This document shows positions 17,388-25,275 of a stretch of DNA of 64,000 nt, piece by piece. This DNA comes from CAZELM01 sp964512995 (GTDB lineage: Bacteria > CSSED10-310). How positions within the stretch are numbered: position 1 is the first letter of the stretch; the number at the start of each line of letters is the position of its first letter. The translations under genes were made by a program, and so were the position numbers. The stretch spans positions 29,953-93,952 of the forward strand of contig CAZELM010000012.1 in assembly GCA_964512995.1 (NCBI GenBank), in the 5' to 3' direction. The notes beneath the pieces were generated by a model. That model did no database searches, was not told where the DNA came from, and worked only from the letters and a program-made list of their open reading frames with translations.

Positions 17388-18152
17388 TCATTCACATGTC
17401 CCGATGTCCAGCTCTTCGGGATATTTTACACTCATCAAACACAATCCATGAGGCAATGCTGTCGGACCGGCTCGGGATCGATCTCGGGAGCTGACTATAT
17501 TCTGGAATTCATAATAATTCAAGCGGCCACTCCCCACCCATAGCAGTGTCCCGATGATGGAACGCACCATATGCTGTAGAAATGCATTCGCTTCAAAATA
17601 AAGATGAACATCTTCCCCATCCACCCATCCACCCGCTCGTATCATCTCCCGAATGGAATGTTCAGATGTATCTCCAGCAGACCGAAAACAAGAAAAATCC
17701 CGCTCCCCGATCAATGATTCAGCAGATCGAATCATCTCATCCACTGCCAGATGGGGAGGAATCATCAGGAATCGATGCCGCTTGAACGGTGATCGAATCT
17801 CCGCTCGGCACATCGAGTAAACATATGTTCTGGAGATCGCTGAGAAGCGCGAATGAAAATCGAACGGTGCGTCCTTCAGGTCCGAAACGACCACATCCGA
17901 TGGCAACAATGCATTTATTCCTCGAAAAAGCCGCTCACAATTCAATTGGGTTGATGTGTGAAAATTGACAACCTGTCCGACGGCATGGACACCGGCATCG
18001 GTTCTTCCGGCGGCATGCAGAATAACGGGGGCATTCGTTATTTTTTCTATCACCCGATGCAACTCCCCTTGAACTGTCCGAACTCCGACCTGCATCTGGA
18101 AGCCATGAAATTCCGTCCCATCATACTCCACAATCATCTTGATATTCCGCAT
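17388..18152 (-). CDS. truA: tRNA pseudouridine(38-40) synthase TruA
   Basis: A 254-aa enzyme isomerising U38-U40 in tRNA anticodon arms. The catalytic Asp lies in AAGRTDAGVHAVGQV. YDGTEFHGFQMQ near the N terminus and FLQHMVRSIIGTLLWVG are further signatures. ATG 18152 is preferred to GTG 18164 because GGAG sits 7 bp before it. It is the first gene of the translation/isoprenoid run, a position it often takes upstream of rplM-rpsI. Confidence 0.94.
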   Translation of the reverse strand: MRNIKMIVEYDGTEFHGFQMQVGVRTVQGELHRVIEKITNAPVILHAAGRTDAGVHAVGQVVNFHTSTQLNCERLFRGINALLPSDVVVSDLKDAPFDFHSRFSAISRTYVYSMCRAEIRSPFKRHRFLMIPPHLAVDEMIRSAESLIGERDFSCFRSAGDTSEHSIREMIRAGGWVDGEDVHLYFEANAFLQHMVRSIIGTLLWVGSGRLNYYEFQNIVSSRDRSRAGPTALPHGLCLMSVKYPEELDIGTCE

Positions 18153-18343
18153 GACCAACTCCACTCTTCACTTCTGTCCAAACATCACAATTCGCTTGCA
18201 TCACTCCGATCGATACGCTAATCTTCTGTCTCGGTGAATATGATACCGAATCCAGCCGGTCATTGGGAATTTGATTTTATAACCGGTGCGGATCAATTGA
18301 AATTTCACTGTAAATTTACGCGAACGCATCACAGGGAGTGTTT

Positions 18344-18451
18344 ATGGCAAGATCAAAATCCAAAGATAAAAGATTGCGAAATCAACGGCGGCAGGCATTG
18401 AATCGACGCATCAAACGACAAAAGCAGGCAGCCAGAGCTTCCAGTCGATAA
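18344..18451 (+). CDS. Small, highly basic 35-aa protein (candidate)
   Basis: A 35-codon frame with a GGGAG ribosome site 7 bp before ATG 18344. The product contains about 14 Arg/Lys residues and almost no hydrophobic ones, starting MARSKSKDKRLRNQRRQ. Such composition suits an RNA- or ribosome-associated peptide. It stands alone on the plus strand between divergent truA and the minus-strand glycosyltransferase, so it is not an accidental tail of a neighbour. I do not recognise a named family and no promoter is convincing. Confidence 0.5.
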   Translation: MARSKSKDKRLRNQRRQALNRRIKRQKQAARASSR

Positions 18452-18543
18452 TCTTAGACTTACAACCTGAAAGATTGCGAACGAATGGGGATATGTGTAT
18501 TTTTTCTCGGCTCTTAGATGGTCTGATCCATATACATTGTCCA

Positions 18544-19662
18544 TTAACAAAGCATCTGGTACAGCGATATATTATTCTTCGCAGAAACTCTCCAGGAAAA
18601 AATTCGCGAGCGTAATAATCCCAATCGACGCATTTCCTGACGCTCCTGTGGTCTTTTCAGCAAATCAACCGTTTGCTCGGCCATATCCGCAATATCCCAT
18701 GGATCACAATATCGTGGCGCATCACCTCCGACTTCCATCAAAGATCCGATGCGTGATGCCAGCACCGGAGTTCCGCAATTCATCGCTTCCAGTACCGGAT
18801 AACCAAATCCTTCATAAACAGATGGCACCACCGCCATCTCAGCTCCCCGGATGATCTGAACCAAATCCCCGGTTGGGATATATCCTGTAACAATCAGATG
18901 ATCCCTGAAATCCAATGTCCGGAATAATTGACGGATCTTCCCGCATTTCCATCCCAGTTGACCGATAACAACCAAGCGGCAATCCAGCCGGTGCTGGTGG
19001 ATTACCTGGTGAAATGCCCGTAGATATCTCTCCAGATTCTTGCGTGGTTCAAATTTGGCGGTCGTAACAAGATATGGCGGTCGAATACCATACTGATCCA
19101 AAATCCTCCGATCGACACCTCCCACGCAAAATTCCGAAGATGCCGCGTGATGGATGACACAAATCCTGTTTTCCGGTACGGCCAGATACTCGATGACTTC
19201 CTGTCGAATGGCATGTGAGGGCACAATAATCGCATCCGCTCTCCGGGCCGAAGCTCGAGTCATCCACTTCCAATATGTGTTGTATTTCCAGGTATTCGTT
19301 TCTGGAAACCGGAATGGCGCCAGATCCAGGATCGATACCACGCGCCGATATCTGCCGGTTCTCAAAGGGAGCTGGTATGCGGGGTCATGGAACACATCGA
19401 CTTTTTTCCGATCGAGATCAACCGGCAACATCATGTGTTTCCACCACTCGCCCCGGACATGATCCTCCACAGGATACGGAACAATCACCCGATACTCTGG
19501 TTCTGCCGGAGGTTTCAGGAAGCGCTCAGATTCCGGTAGCACATACGTTACGACTTCGTCATCGGTCAATTCTTCTATGAGCGCTTGCATCAATCGCAAA
19601 GAATATACACCCAGACCGGACATTCCCTCCCTGATCCGCCGCCCATCGAACGCGATCTTCAT
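18544..19662 (-). CDS. GT4-family glycosyltransferase
   Basis: A 372-aa GT-B glycosyltransferase, retaining, probably using a nucleotide-sugar donor in the cytoplasm to build a surface glycan. The N-terminal DGRRIREGMSGLGVYSLRLM segment is the glycine-rich acceptor-domain loop. The C-terminal PSVYEGFGYPVLEAMNCGTPV stretch has the E-x7-E donor motif. ATG 19662 starts 2 bp after the stop of the preceding glycosyltransferase. It is the last gene of the GNAT/PIG-L/GT4/GT4 cluster. Donor and acceptor cannot be predicted; mannosyltransferases often have this architecture. Confidence 0.88.
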   Translation of the reverse strand: MKIAFDGRRIREGMSGLGVYSLRLMQALIEELTDDEVVTYVLPESERFLKPPAEPEYRVIVPYPVEDHVRGEWWKHMMLPVDLDRKKVDVFHDPAYQLPLRTGRYRRVVSILDLAPFRFPETNTWKYNTYWKWMTRASARRADAIIVPSHAIRQEVIEYLAVPENRICVIHHAASSEFCVGGVDRRILDQYGIRPPYLVTTAKFEPRKNLERYLRAFHQVIHQHRLDCRLVVIGQLGWKCGKIRQLFRTLDFRDHLIVTGYIPTGDLVQIIRGAEMAVVPSVYEGFGYPVLEAMNCGTPVLASRIGSLMEVGGDAPRYCDPWDIADMAEQTVDLLKRPQERQEMRRLGLLRSRIFSWRVSAKNNISLYQMLC

Positions 19663-19664
19663 CG

Positions 19665-20870
19665 TCACGCCCACTCTCTCAATACCCGATCCAGTGTCTC
19701 ATCCCACCGTTCGATCATCATACGGCTTCCGAATTTCCGCGCTGTCTGGCAACCGCGTTCGCCCATCTGGCGTCTCAATGCATCATCCCGCGCCAACTCC
19801 TCAATGCATACAGCCATTCGATCCGAATCGCCGACAGGAACCAGGTATCCTTCGACACCATCCTGAAGCAGATTCTCGTGCCCTGGAACCCGTGTTGCCA
19901 CAACTGCCTTTGAACACGCCATCGCCTCCAACACCGCCAAACCAAACGACTCCTCGAATGAACCACTGACCACGATATCCAGAGATCGGATCATTGGAAT
20001 GATATCCGCAATGAATCCGGTCAGACAGACATTCCTTTCAAGTCCATGATTCGCAATCATCTGCTCCAGTTTCCGCGTATAAGAAAACGATTCATTGGGA
20101 GCGGGCACTTCTTCTCCCATAATCAAAAAATAAATACCGGGAAATCTCGCAACCACTTGCGCCGCAGCGGCGATCACTACATCCTGACCTTTCCCCGGAT
20201 GGAGCCGTCCGATGACACCGACTCGAATTTTCGAATCCGGAATGGCATCACACATTCCCGTTTTATCGTCTTCCTGTGACACCACATCTTGAGCCACATC
20301 GACACCATTCGGTATCAGGTCGATCCGAGCCTCCGGAATCCCCAGACAAACCAATTCCTCTCGAAGATGCTCCGATACCGTTATCCAACGCCTGGGAATA
20401 CTCAGAAAAAACTTCCCGATCCATGGGAACAGAACCCGTTTCAATCTCTTTTTTGGGGAGATGGCTGCGTGTACCGCACAGATCACCGGAATACCAAGTT
20501 CCGCTGCCAATCTGCCTGTTACAAACAGGACCCATACCGAGTTGACCAAAATCAATCCCGGTTGAACGTGGATGATGACATTGCGGAGCTGACTGAGGAC
20601 ATGCCTCCTTACGATCGGATTCAGCCACTGTTTTTTAAATCCACTGATATCGATATATGTTTGAGGAATATTCAAATCATCCATTTGGCGGGAGCAAGAT
20701 CCATCCCCTGGAAGAATGGCATGAAACACATAATGCCTTCGGTTATTCCGTGGGAGATGTCGATCCGTTCCAGCATTTGACAATCCCCGTAACACACGCA
20801 GCAGAATGATCTCCGCTCCCCCAAGGCTTCTGAACTCATCCATTACGATTACTTTGGTGATGGGGTCCAT
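19665..20870 (-). CDS. GT4-family glycosyltransferase
   Basis: A 401-aa GT-B fold glycosyltransferase. The N terminus carries RSLGGAEIILLRVLRGL, the typical GGAE acceptor loop. The donor domain shows GRLHPGKGQD and the E-x7-E motif in SFEESFGLAVLEAMACSKAVV. Together with the downstream GT4 gene and the deacetylase it probably assembles a surface polysaccharide or glycolipid. The start is uncertain: ATG 20870 leaves a 17-bp gap to the deacetylase stop, whereas an upstream in-frame start at 20927 would overlap it. Confidence 0.87.
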   Translation of the reverse strand: MDPITKVIVMDEFRSLGGAEIILLRVLRGLSNAGTDRHLPRNNRRHYVFHAILPGDGSCSRQMDDLNIPQTYIDISGFKKQWLNPIVRRHVLSQLRNVIIHVQPGLILVNSVWVLFVTGRLAAELGIPVICAVHAAISPKKRLKRVLFPWIGKFFLSIPRRWITVSEHLREELVCLGIPEARIDLIPNGVDVAQDVVSQEDDKTGMCDAIPDSKIRVGVIGRLHPGKGQDVVIAAAAQVVARFPGIYFLIMGEEVPAPNESFSYTRKLEQMIANHGLERNVCLTGFIADIIPMIRSLDIVVSGSFEESFGLAVLEAMACSKAVVATRVPGHENLLQDGVEGYLVPVGDSDRMAVCIEELARDDALRRQMGERGCQTARKFGSRMMIERWDETLDRVLREWA

Positions 20871-20887
20871 CGATGCGGTTCCCGATC

Positions 20888-21688
20888 CTACCGGATAGCT
20901 CTGAAAATTTTTTCCAGAATCCCCCAATCCGTTTCAAATATGCCTTCACCCCATCCTTCACCAGCCATCAATCCATGGCTCCGAAGCCGGTTCAGTCCAT
21001 CGACGATTGTATTCTGATAATTGCTCACCCGATTCTGAGATACAAAACACGCCACTGCCTGACGTTTGATCTCGATCAGAGGTGTGATATCGGAAATAAT
21101 ATTGGGGATCAATGGTATGATACACTCGTAACAACGAATCATCGGAGGCTGGGGTAGTCCTTTAAGTGTCTGCAACAGAAGATCGACTGCTGCGAGGTGA
21201 TCAAAATGGTAATCCAAAGGGAATGGGACATAAATAAACGCAGGCTCATAGAAGCGGATCAAATCCCGGAGACTGATGATGAAATCGCTGTTGGGGTGGA
21301 GTTTTCCATCGGGCTGATTCCAAAACCGAAGATCGGTGATGCCAATCAATCGGGCTGCGTTTTCGGTTTCCTTACGCCGAACAGCCACCAGTTCATCGTT
21401 CTGCTCGGCCGTTCCCGTTCCGCACGCGCCATCAGTCAGCACGATGGAAACCACTTTGCATTTCGACTGAGCATGGCCGGCGAGAGTGCCTCCGACAGCC
21501 AGGATATCATCATCCGGATGGGGTGACAGGCTGATGGCATTCCCTGCTTCGGGCGCATGCACCAGTTTCGGTCGGAAAATCGGCGATCCAGAATATTTCA
21601 TTCGGGCATTGATGATCCGGGCTACCCGGGCAACTCCCAGATAACAGGCTGCTTGAAAATACCGTAAAAATTCATTGGAATTAGTCAT
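20888..21688 (-). CDS. PIG-L/LmbE family N-acetylglucosamine deacetylase
   Basis: A 266-aa zinc-dependent deacetylase family protein. The metal motif SPHPDDD (AHPDDE-like) is at about residue 55 and the second motif HFDHLAA at about 165. Members deacetylate GlcNAc-linked lipids or small glycosides such as bacillithiol and mycothiol precursors. In this cluster a glycan-modifying role is likeliest. The ATG at 21688 overlaps the upstream acetyltransferase stop (ATGA). The third Asp replaces the usual Glu in the motif, a conservative change. Confidence 0.85.
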   Translation of the reverse strand: MTNSNEFLRYFQAACYLGVARVARIINARMKYSGSPIFRPKLVHAPEAGNAISLSPHPDDDILAVGGTLAGHAQSKCKVVSIVLTDGACGTGTAEQNDELVAVRRKETENAARLIGITDLRFWNQPDGKLHPNSDFIISLRDLIRFYEPAFIYVPFPLDYHFDHLAAVDLLLQTLKGLPQPPMIRCYECIIPLIPNIISDITPLIEIKRQAVACFVSQNRVSNYQNTIVDGLNRLRSHGLMAGEGWGEGIFETDWGILEKIFRAIR

Positions 21689-22764
21689 ACACAATCCGAA
21701 TCCCCGGATGAAATCATCCAGTGGTCAGGGTCCCATAATGTCCGATTAAACTCAGGCGGCTGAAAAGAGCGGATCACATGGAACAGTTTCGAATCACGAG
21801 GCCAGAATGCCAACGATCGGGTCATCCGGTGCAATGCACTGCCGTCAATCGCCCATATTCGAAGAAGATGACAATGATTACCCAGACCGACCGTTATCGC
21901 TGCTTTCAACAGGCTCTTTCCCGTGCTGCGGACGTCTTGTTTGAGGACGTCTTGTTTGAGGATAAATTCCGTCAAATGCCCTTCACCATGTTCTTCGATT
22001 CCAAGAACAGCGGCGCCAATCAGTATCCCGTTCTGATCTCGGGTGGATATGAACACATAATTTTTCCCGGATACCGGAGAATAGCGCCACTGGAAATACG
22101 CGGAATCACGCAGAAAAGTGAATCGATCAGAGTGGATGTTCGAACTCACCAATGAATCCATATCAGAAGGCATATCCCGGGTGATTGACGCATCCCCCGC
22201 ATGACTCAAGAGCCTGGTATGAAACCATCTCCAACAGATATCAGCTCCATTTCCGATATTGGTTACGGCAGGTATTTTTTTCAGTTTTCGCGCCAGAAGA
22301 ACCCGTGGAGAAATCAAAAATGTCATCAGGGGAATCCGGGCAATCGGTCTCCATTTCAGAATCCGTTTACCGATGGGCAGAGAGACTTGATTGGGGAATC
22401 CAAATGTGAATAACGAACCCCTCTGTTTTGCTTCCTCATACACGCGTTGCCCTAATTCCCGGAATAATCCTCCCTGGGAGTGTTCGGGATGGATCATCAG
22501 GTCAGTCTCCTGATAAGCCATCGCGAGTTGATCGCCGATCCGGATCTTCCGGGGTATCAACCCATAGTGACCGACGACCTGATCCCCGATTCGAGCCACA
22601 CAGGCGATAGGCGCTCCATGCGGATTATCCCAGTATTTCCATTGCCACTGCGCTTGTGTTCGTTGAATTCCGAACACACGAGCAAACAATTCATTGACTC
22701 CGAAACCATCATCGGGAGTCATCAGTCGGATATCGGATATTTTATGGTGAGATGCCGTTCTCAT
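21685..22764 (-). CDS. GNAT-family N-acetyltransferase
   Basis: A 359-aa protein with an N-terminal GNAT fold: VVGHYGLIPRKIRIGD and the acetyl-CoA region HPEHSQGGLFRELGQRVYEEA at about residues 90-115. The C-terminal half resembles a second GNAT-like domain, as in FemAB-like or Eis-like proteins. It is first in the glycan cluster and probably acylates an amino sugar, which would pair with the deacetylase. It carries an in-frame 15-bp tandem duplication (LKQDV twice) at 21930-21959. The substrate is unknown. Confidence 0.78.
   Translation of the reverse strand: MRTASHHKISDIRLMTPDDGFGVNELFARVFGIQRTQAQWQWKYWDNPHGAPIACVARIGDQVVGHYGLIPRKIRIGDQLAMAYQETDLMIHPEHSQGGLFRELGQRVYEEAKQRGSLFTFGFPNQVSLPIGKRILKWRPIARIPLMTFLISPRVLLARKLKKIPAVTNIGNGADICWRWFHTRLLSHAGDASITRDMPSDMDSLVSSNIHSDRFTFLRDSAYFQWRYSPVSGKNYVFISTRDQNGILIGAAVLGIEEHGEGHLTEFILKQDVLKQDVRSTGKSLLKAAITVGLGNHCHLLRIWAIDGSALHRMTRSLAFWPRDSKLFHVIRSFQPPEFNRTLWDPDHWMISSGDSDCV
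21930..21959. repeat. In-frame 15-bp tandem duplication inside the GNAT gene
   Basis: The unit GGACGTCTTGTTTGA occurs twice without mismatch, followed by a partial third copy (GGA). Read on the minus strand it encodes LKQDV twice, so the gene stays open. It looks like a recent slippage event. Confidence 0.85.
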
Positions 22765-23078
22765 TCGTGGTGTAAGACTTTAACAGAGTGTCCTGGACAG
22801 ATTCAAGAAATTGACTCGATAAACTGGCGGCATGATCAACAACCCATCATTACCGAATGGTGCATCCGGGATCTTCGGCTTGCCAAACCACAATGAAGCC
22901 GATACAATCCGATTCTGTGTTTTATCAGTAGAAATGAGTTCTTTCGCTGTATTTCGAGAGATCCCGGAAGGTCATCTGGCCTGCGAACAGCAATAAGCCG
23001 ATCCAGGCGAATCACAGAGAGTTTAAATCGGTTCCATCGTTTCTAATTTATCGTTTAATATTATAGAGGTAATTTATT
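22765..23078. other. Divergent intergenic region before iorA
   Basis: A 314-bp spacer between the minus-strand glycan cluster and the plus-strand iorA operon. AT-rich sequence just before iorA (about 23045-23070) probably holds its promoter, but no convincing -35/-10 pair stands out. AGAGG at 23064-23068 is a plausible ribosome site for ATG 23079. I see no riboswitch, tRNA or repeat. Confidence 0.4.
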
Positions 23079-24662
23079 ATGGATCAGTTACTTTTATTAG
23101 GCAATGAAGCTGTTGGGCTGGGAGCATTACATGCTGGACTCAGTGGTGTGTTTGGCTATCCCGGCACTCCTTCGACTGAAATCTTTGAATATATCCAGAA
23201 TCAAGCAGCCGCGTTCAATGTCAGTGCGGTATGGTCAGCCAATGAAAAAGTCGCTTATGAAGAAGCATTGGGGATGTCCTTTGCCGGAAAACGAGTCGTC
23301 ATCACCATGAAACATGTCGGATTGAATGTTGCAGCAGACCCGTTTATGAATTCCTCCATGACCGGTGTCAATGGTGGAGTGATCCTGGCTGTGGCGGATG
23401 ATCCGGGGATGCACTCCTCCCAGAACGAACAGGACAGTCGGTATTTTGCTGATTTCGCACGAATTCCCTGTTTCGAACCATCCACTCAGCAGGAAGCCTA
23501 TGATGTGATGAAATATGCATTCGAACTCTCTGAATCAATGGATGTCCCGGTCATGATGCGGTTACTCACTCGATTGTCTCACAGCCGAGCGAATATCATT
23601 CCCCGGAAAACGGCAGTGCCGCAGAATCCTCTGAATCCGTCCATGGACGTGAAGAAATGGGTTCTTTTGCCTGCCAATGCCCGGATCCGGAATACTCAGT
23701 TGAATCAAAAGCATCTCGACTGTATCGGTCTGGCCGATGATTCCCCTTTCAATCGGCTGATATTGAATCCCGGAGCACGCATTGGAATCATCAGCACAGG
23801 AATCGCCTGGAATTATGTTCAGGAGAATCTGAATGAATTAGCTTCTCCTGTGAATCTTCTGAAAATATCCCAATATCCCATCCCCATCCGACTGGTGACC
23901 GAACTGATCCAGTCATCGGATGACATTTTAGTTGTTGAAGATGGATATCCGTTTGTGGAGTCCAAAATCCAGGGCATGTTCGGAATACCGGGCAAAAAAA
24001 TCACGGGACGTCTGACCGGCGATCTGCCTCGAACGGGAGAAATGAATGCGGACCATGTCCGGACCGCACTGGACCTTCCCAAACGTTCCACCATTCAGTT
24101 CGATGTATCCGACATTCCCGGTCGACCTCCGGTATTGTGCAAAGGCTGTCCCCATGCCGATACGTTCCGAGCTTTGGTCGAAGCAGCAAAGGCTTTCCCG
24201 GATAATCGGATGTTTTCGGATATCGGTTGTTACACACTGGGAGTGCTGCCTCCCTATTTTTGCGGTCACGCATGTGTTGATATGGGAGCCTCCGTCTCGA
24301 TGGCCAATGGCGCGGCTATGGCGGGAGTCCATCCTGCGATCGCCATTATCGGAGACTCCACATTTATCCATTCCGGCATGACCCCTCTGATTGGAGCTGC
24401 CAAACAAAACAGCAATATCAATGTATTCATAATGGATAACTCGCTTGTGGCCATGACAGGAGCTCAGGAAACGATGGTCACGGGAGAGCGGCTCGTCGAA
24501 CTCGTCATCCAGTTGGGTGTATCCAGAGACCATGTGGTGACGCTCAATCCATTACCCAAACACCATGAACACAATGTAGCGTTGATCAAACAGGAACTGG
24601 GATATCAGGGAACGTCTGTCATCATCCCACAACGCCCCTGTTTGAAAGCGATGAAAGGTTGA
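23079..24662 (+). CDS. iorA: Indolepyruvate ferredoxin oxidoreductase alpha subunit, without ferredoxin domain
   Basis: A 527-aa thiamine-diphosphate enzyme subunit oxidatively decarboxylating aryl pyruvates (from Trp, Phe, Tyr) to aryl-acetyl-CoA. The N-terminal pyrimidine-binding domain starts with GNEAVGLGALHAGLSGVFGYPGTP. The TPP motif GDS...N is seen in GDSTFIHSGMTPLIGAAKQ followed by MDNS. CKGCPHADTFRAL is typical. IorA is usually about 600-650 aa with a C-terminal 2[4Fe-4S] domain. This one stops at RPCLKAMKG and has no C-x2-C-x2-C-x3-CP repeats. It is followed by iorB after 11 bp. Confidence 0.92.
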   Translation: MDQLLLLGNEAVGLGALHAGLSGVFGYPGTPSTEIFEYIQNQAAAFNVSAVWSANEKVAYEEALGMSFAGKRVVITMKHVGLNVAADPFMNSSMTGVNGGVILAVADDPGMHSSQNEQDSRYFADFARIPCFEPSTQQEAYDVMKYAFELSESMDVPVMMRLLTRLSHSRANIIPRKTAVPQNPLNPSMDVKKWVLLPANARIRNTQLNQKHLDCIGLADDSPFNRLILNPGARIGIISTGIAWNYVQENLNELASPVNLLKISQYPIPIRLVTELIQSSDDILVVEDGYPFVESKIQGMFGIPGKKITGRLTGDLPRTGEMNADHVRTALDLPKRSTIQFDVSDIPGRPPVLCKGCPHADTFRALVEAAKAFPDNRMFSDIGCYTLGVLPPYFCGHACVDMGASVSMANGAAMAGVHPAIAIIGDSTFIHSGMTPLIGAAKQNSNINVFIMDNSLVAMTGAQETMVTGERLVELVIQLGVSRDHVVTLNPLPKHHEHNVALIKQELGYQGTSVIIPQRPCLKAMKG

Positions 24663-24673
24663 AAGGTGATCGT

Positions 24674-25261
24674 ATGAAACGCGATTTGATACTTTCCGGA
24701 GTAGGCGGTCAGGGAATCCTGTCCATCTCCTATTTGATCTGTAACGCCGCACTGGATAAAGGACTCAATTTCAAACAAGCGGAAGTCCATGGCATGGCGC
24801 AACGGGGCGGAGCGGTTCAGTCTCATTTGCGGATCTCAGACCAGCCGATCGCCAGCGATCTGATACCCAGAGGAACTGCCGATTTCATTTTGAGCGTCGA
24901 GCCTCTGGAAATATTCCGTTATCTGGATTATCTCAAGCCGGAAGGCACTATCATCACCAGCACAGTACCGTATATCAACATCCCCAATTATCCGGATGAT
25001 TCGACCATTACCCGGCTTTTCGACAGGTTTTCACAAAAAATTCTCCTCGATACCAAAGCATTGGCAGCAGAAATCGGAAATACGAAAATCCAGAATACCA
25101 TCATTCTCGGAGCTGCCATTCCGTTTCTGGGATTCGATGTCGGAGATTTCGATCATCATCTGGAGCAGTTATTCGGCCGCAAAGGGAGTGACATAATCCA
25201 GGCTAATAAAGACGCGATCCGGGTTGGATATCGAATCGCGACAACTCCCCAAAATCAATGA
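24674..25261 (+). CDS. iorB: Indolepyruvate ferredoxin oxidoreductase beta subunit
   Basis: A 195-aa gamma-domain-type subunit of 2-oxoacid:ferredoxin oxidoreductases. LSGVGGQGILSISYLI at the N terminus and VHGMAQRGGAVQSHLRI are the characteristic motifs. ATG 24674 is preceded by AAAGGTG. It pairs with IorA to form the arylpyruvate-oxidising complex and overlaps nothing. Its stop lies 14 bp before the chosen start of the acyl-CoA synthetase gene. Confidence 0.93.
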   Translation: MKRDLILSGVGGQGILSISYLICNAALDKGLNFKQAEVHGMAQRGGAVQSHLRISDQPIASDLIPRGTADFILSVEPLEIFRYLDYLKPEGTIITSTVPYINIPNYPDDSTITRLFDRFSQKILLDTKALAAEIGNTKIQNTIILGAAIPFLGFDVGDFDHHLEQLFGRKGSDIIQANKDAIRVGYRIATTPQNQ

Positions 25262-25275
25262 ACGGAGGCTCCCCT

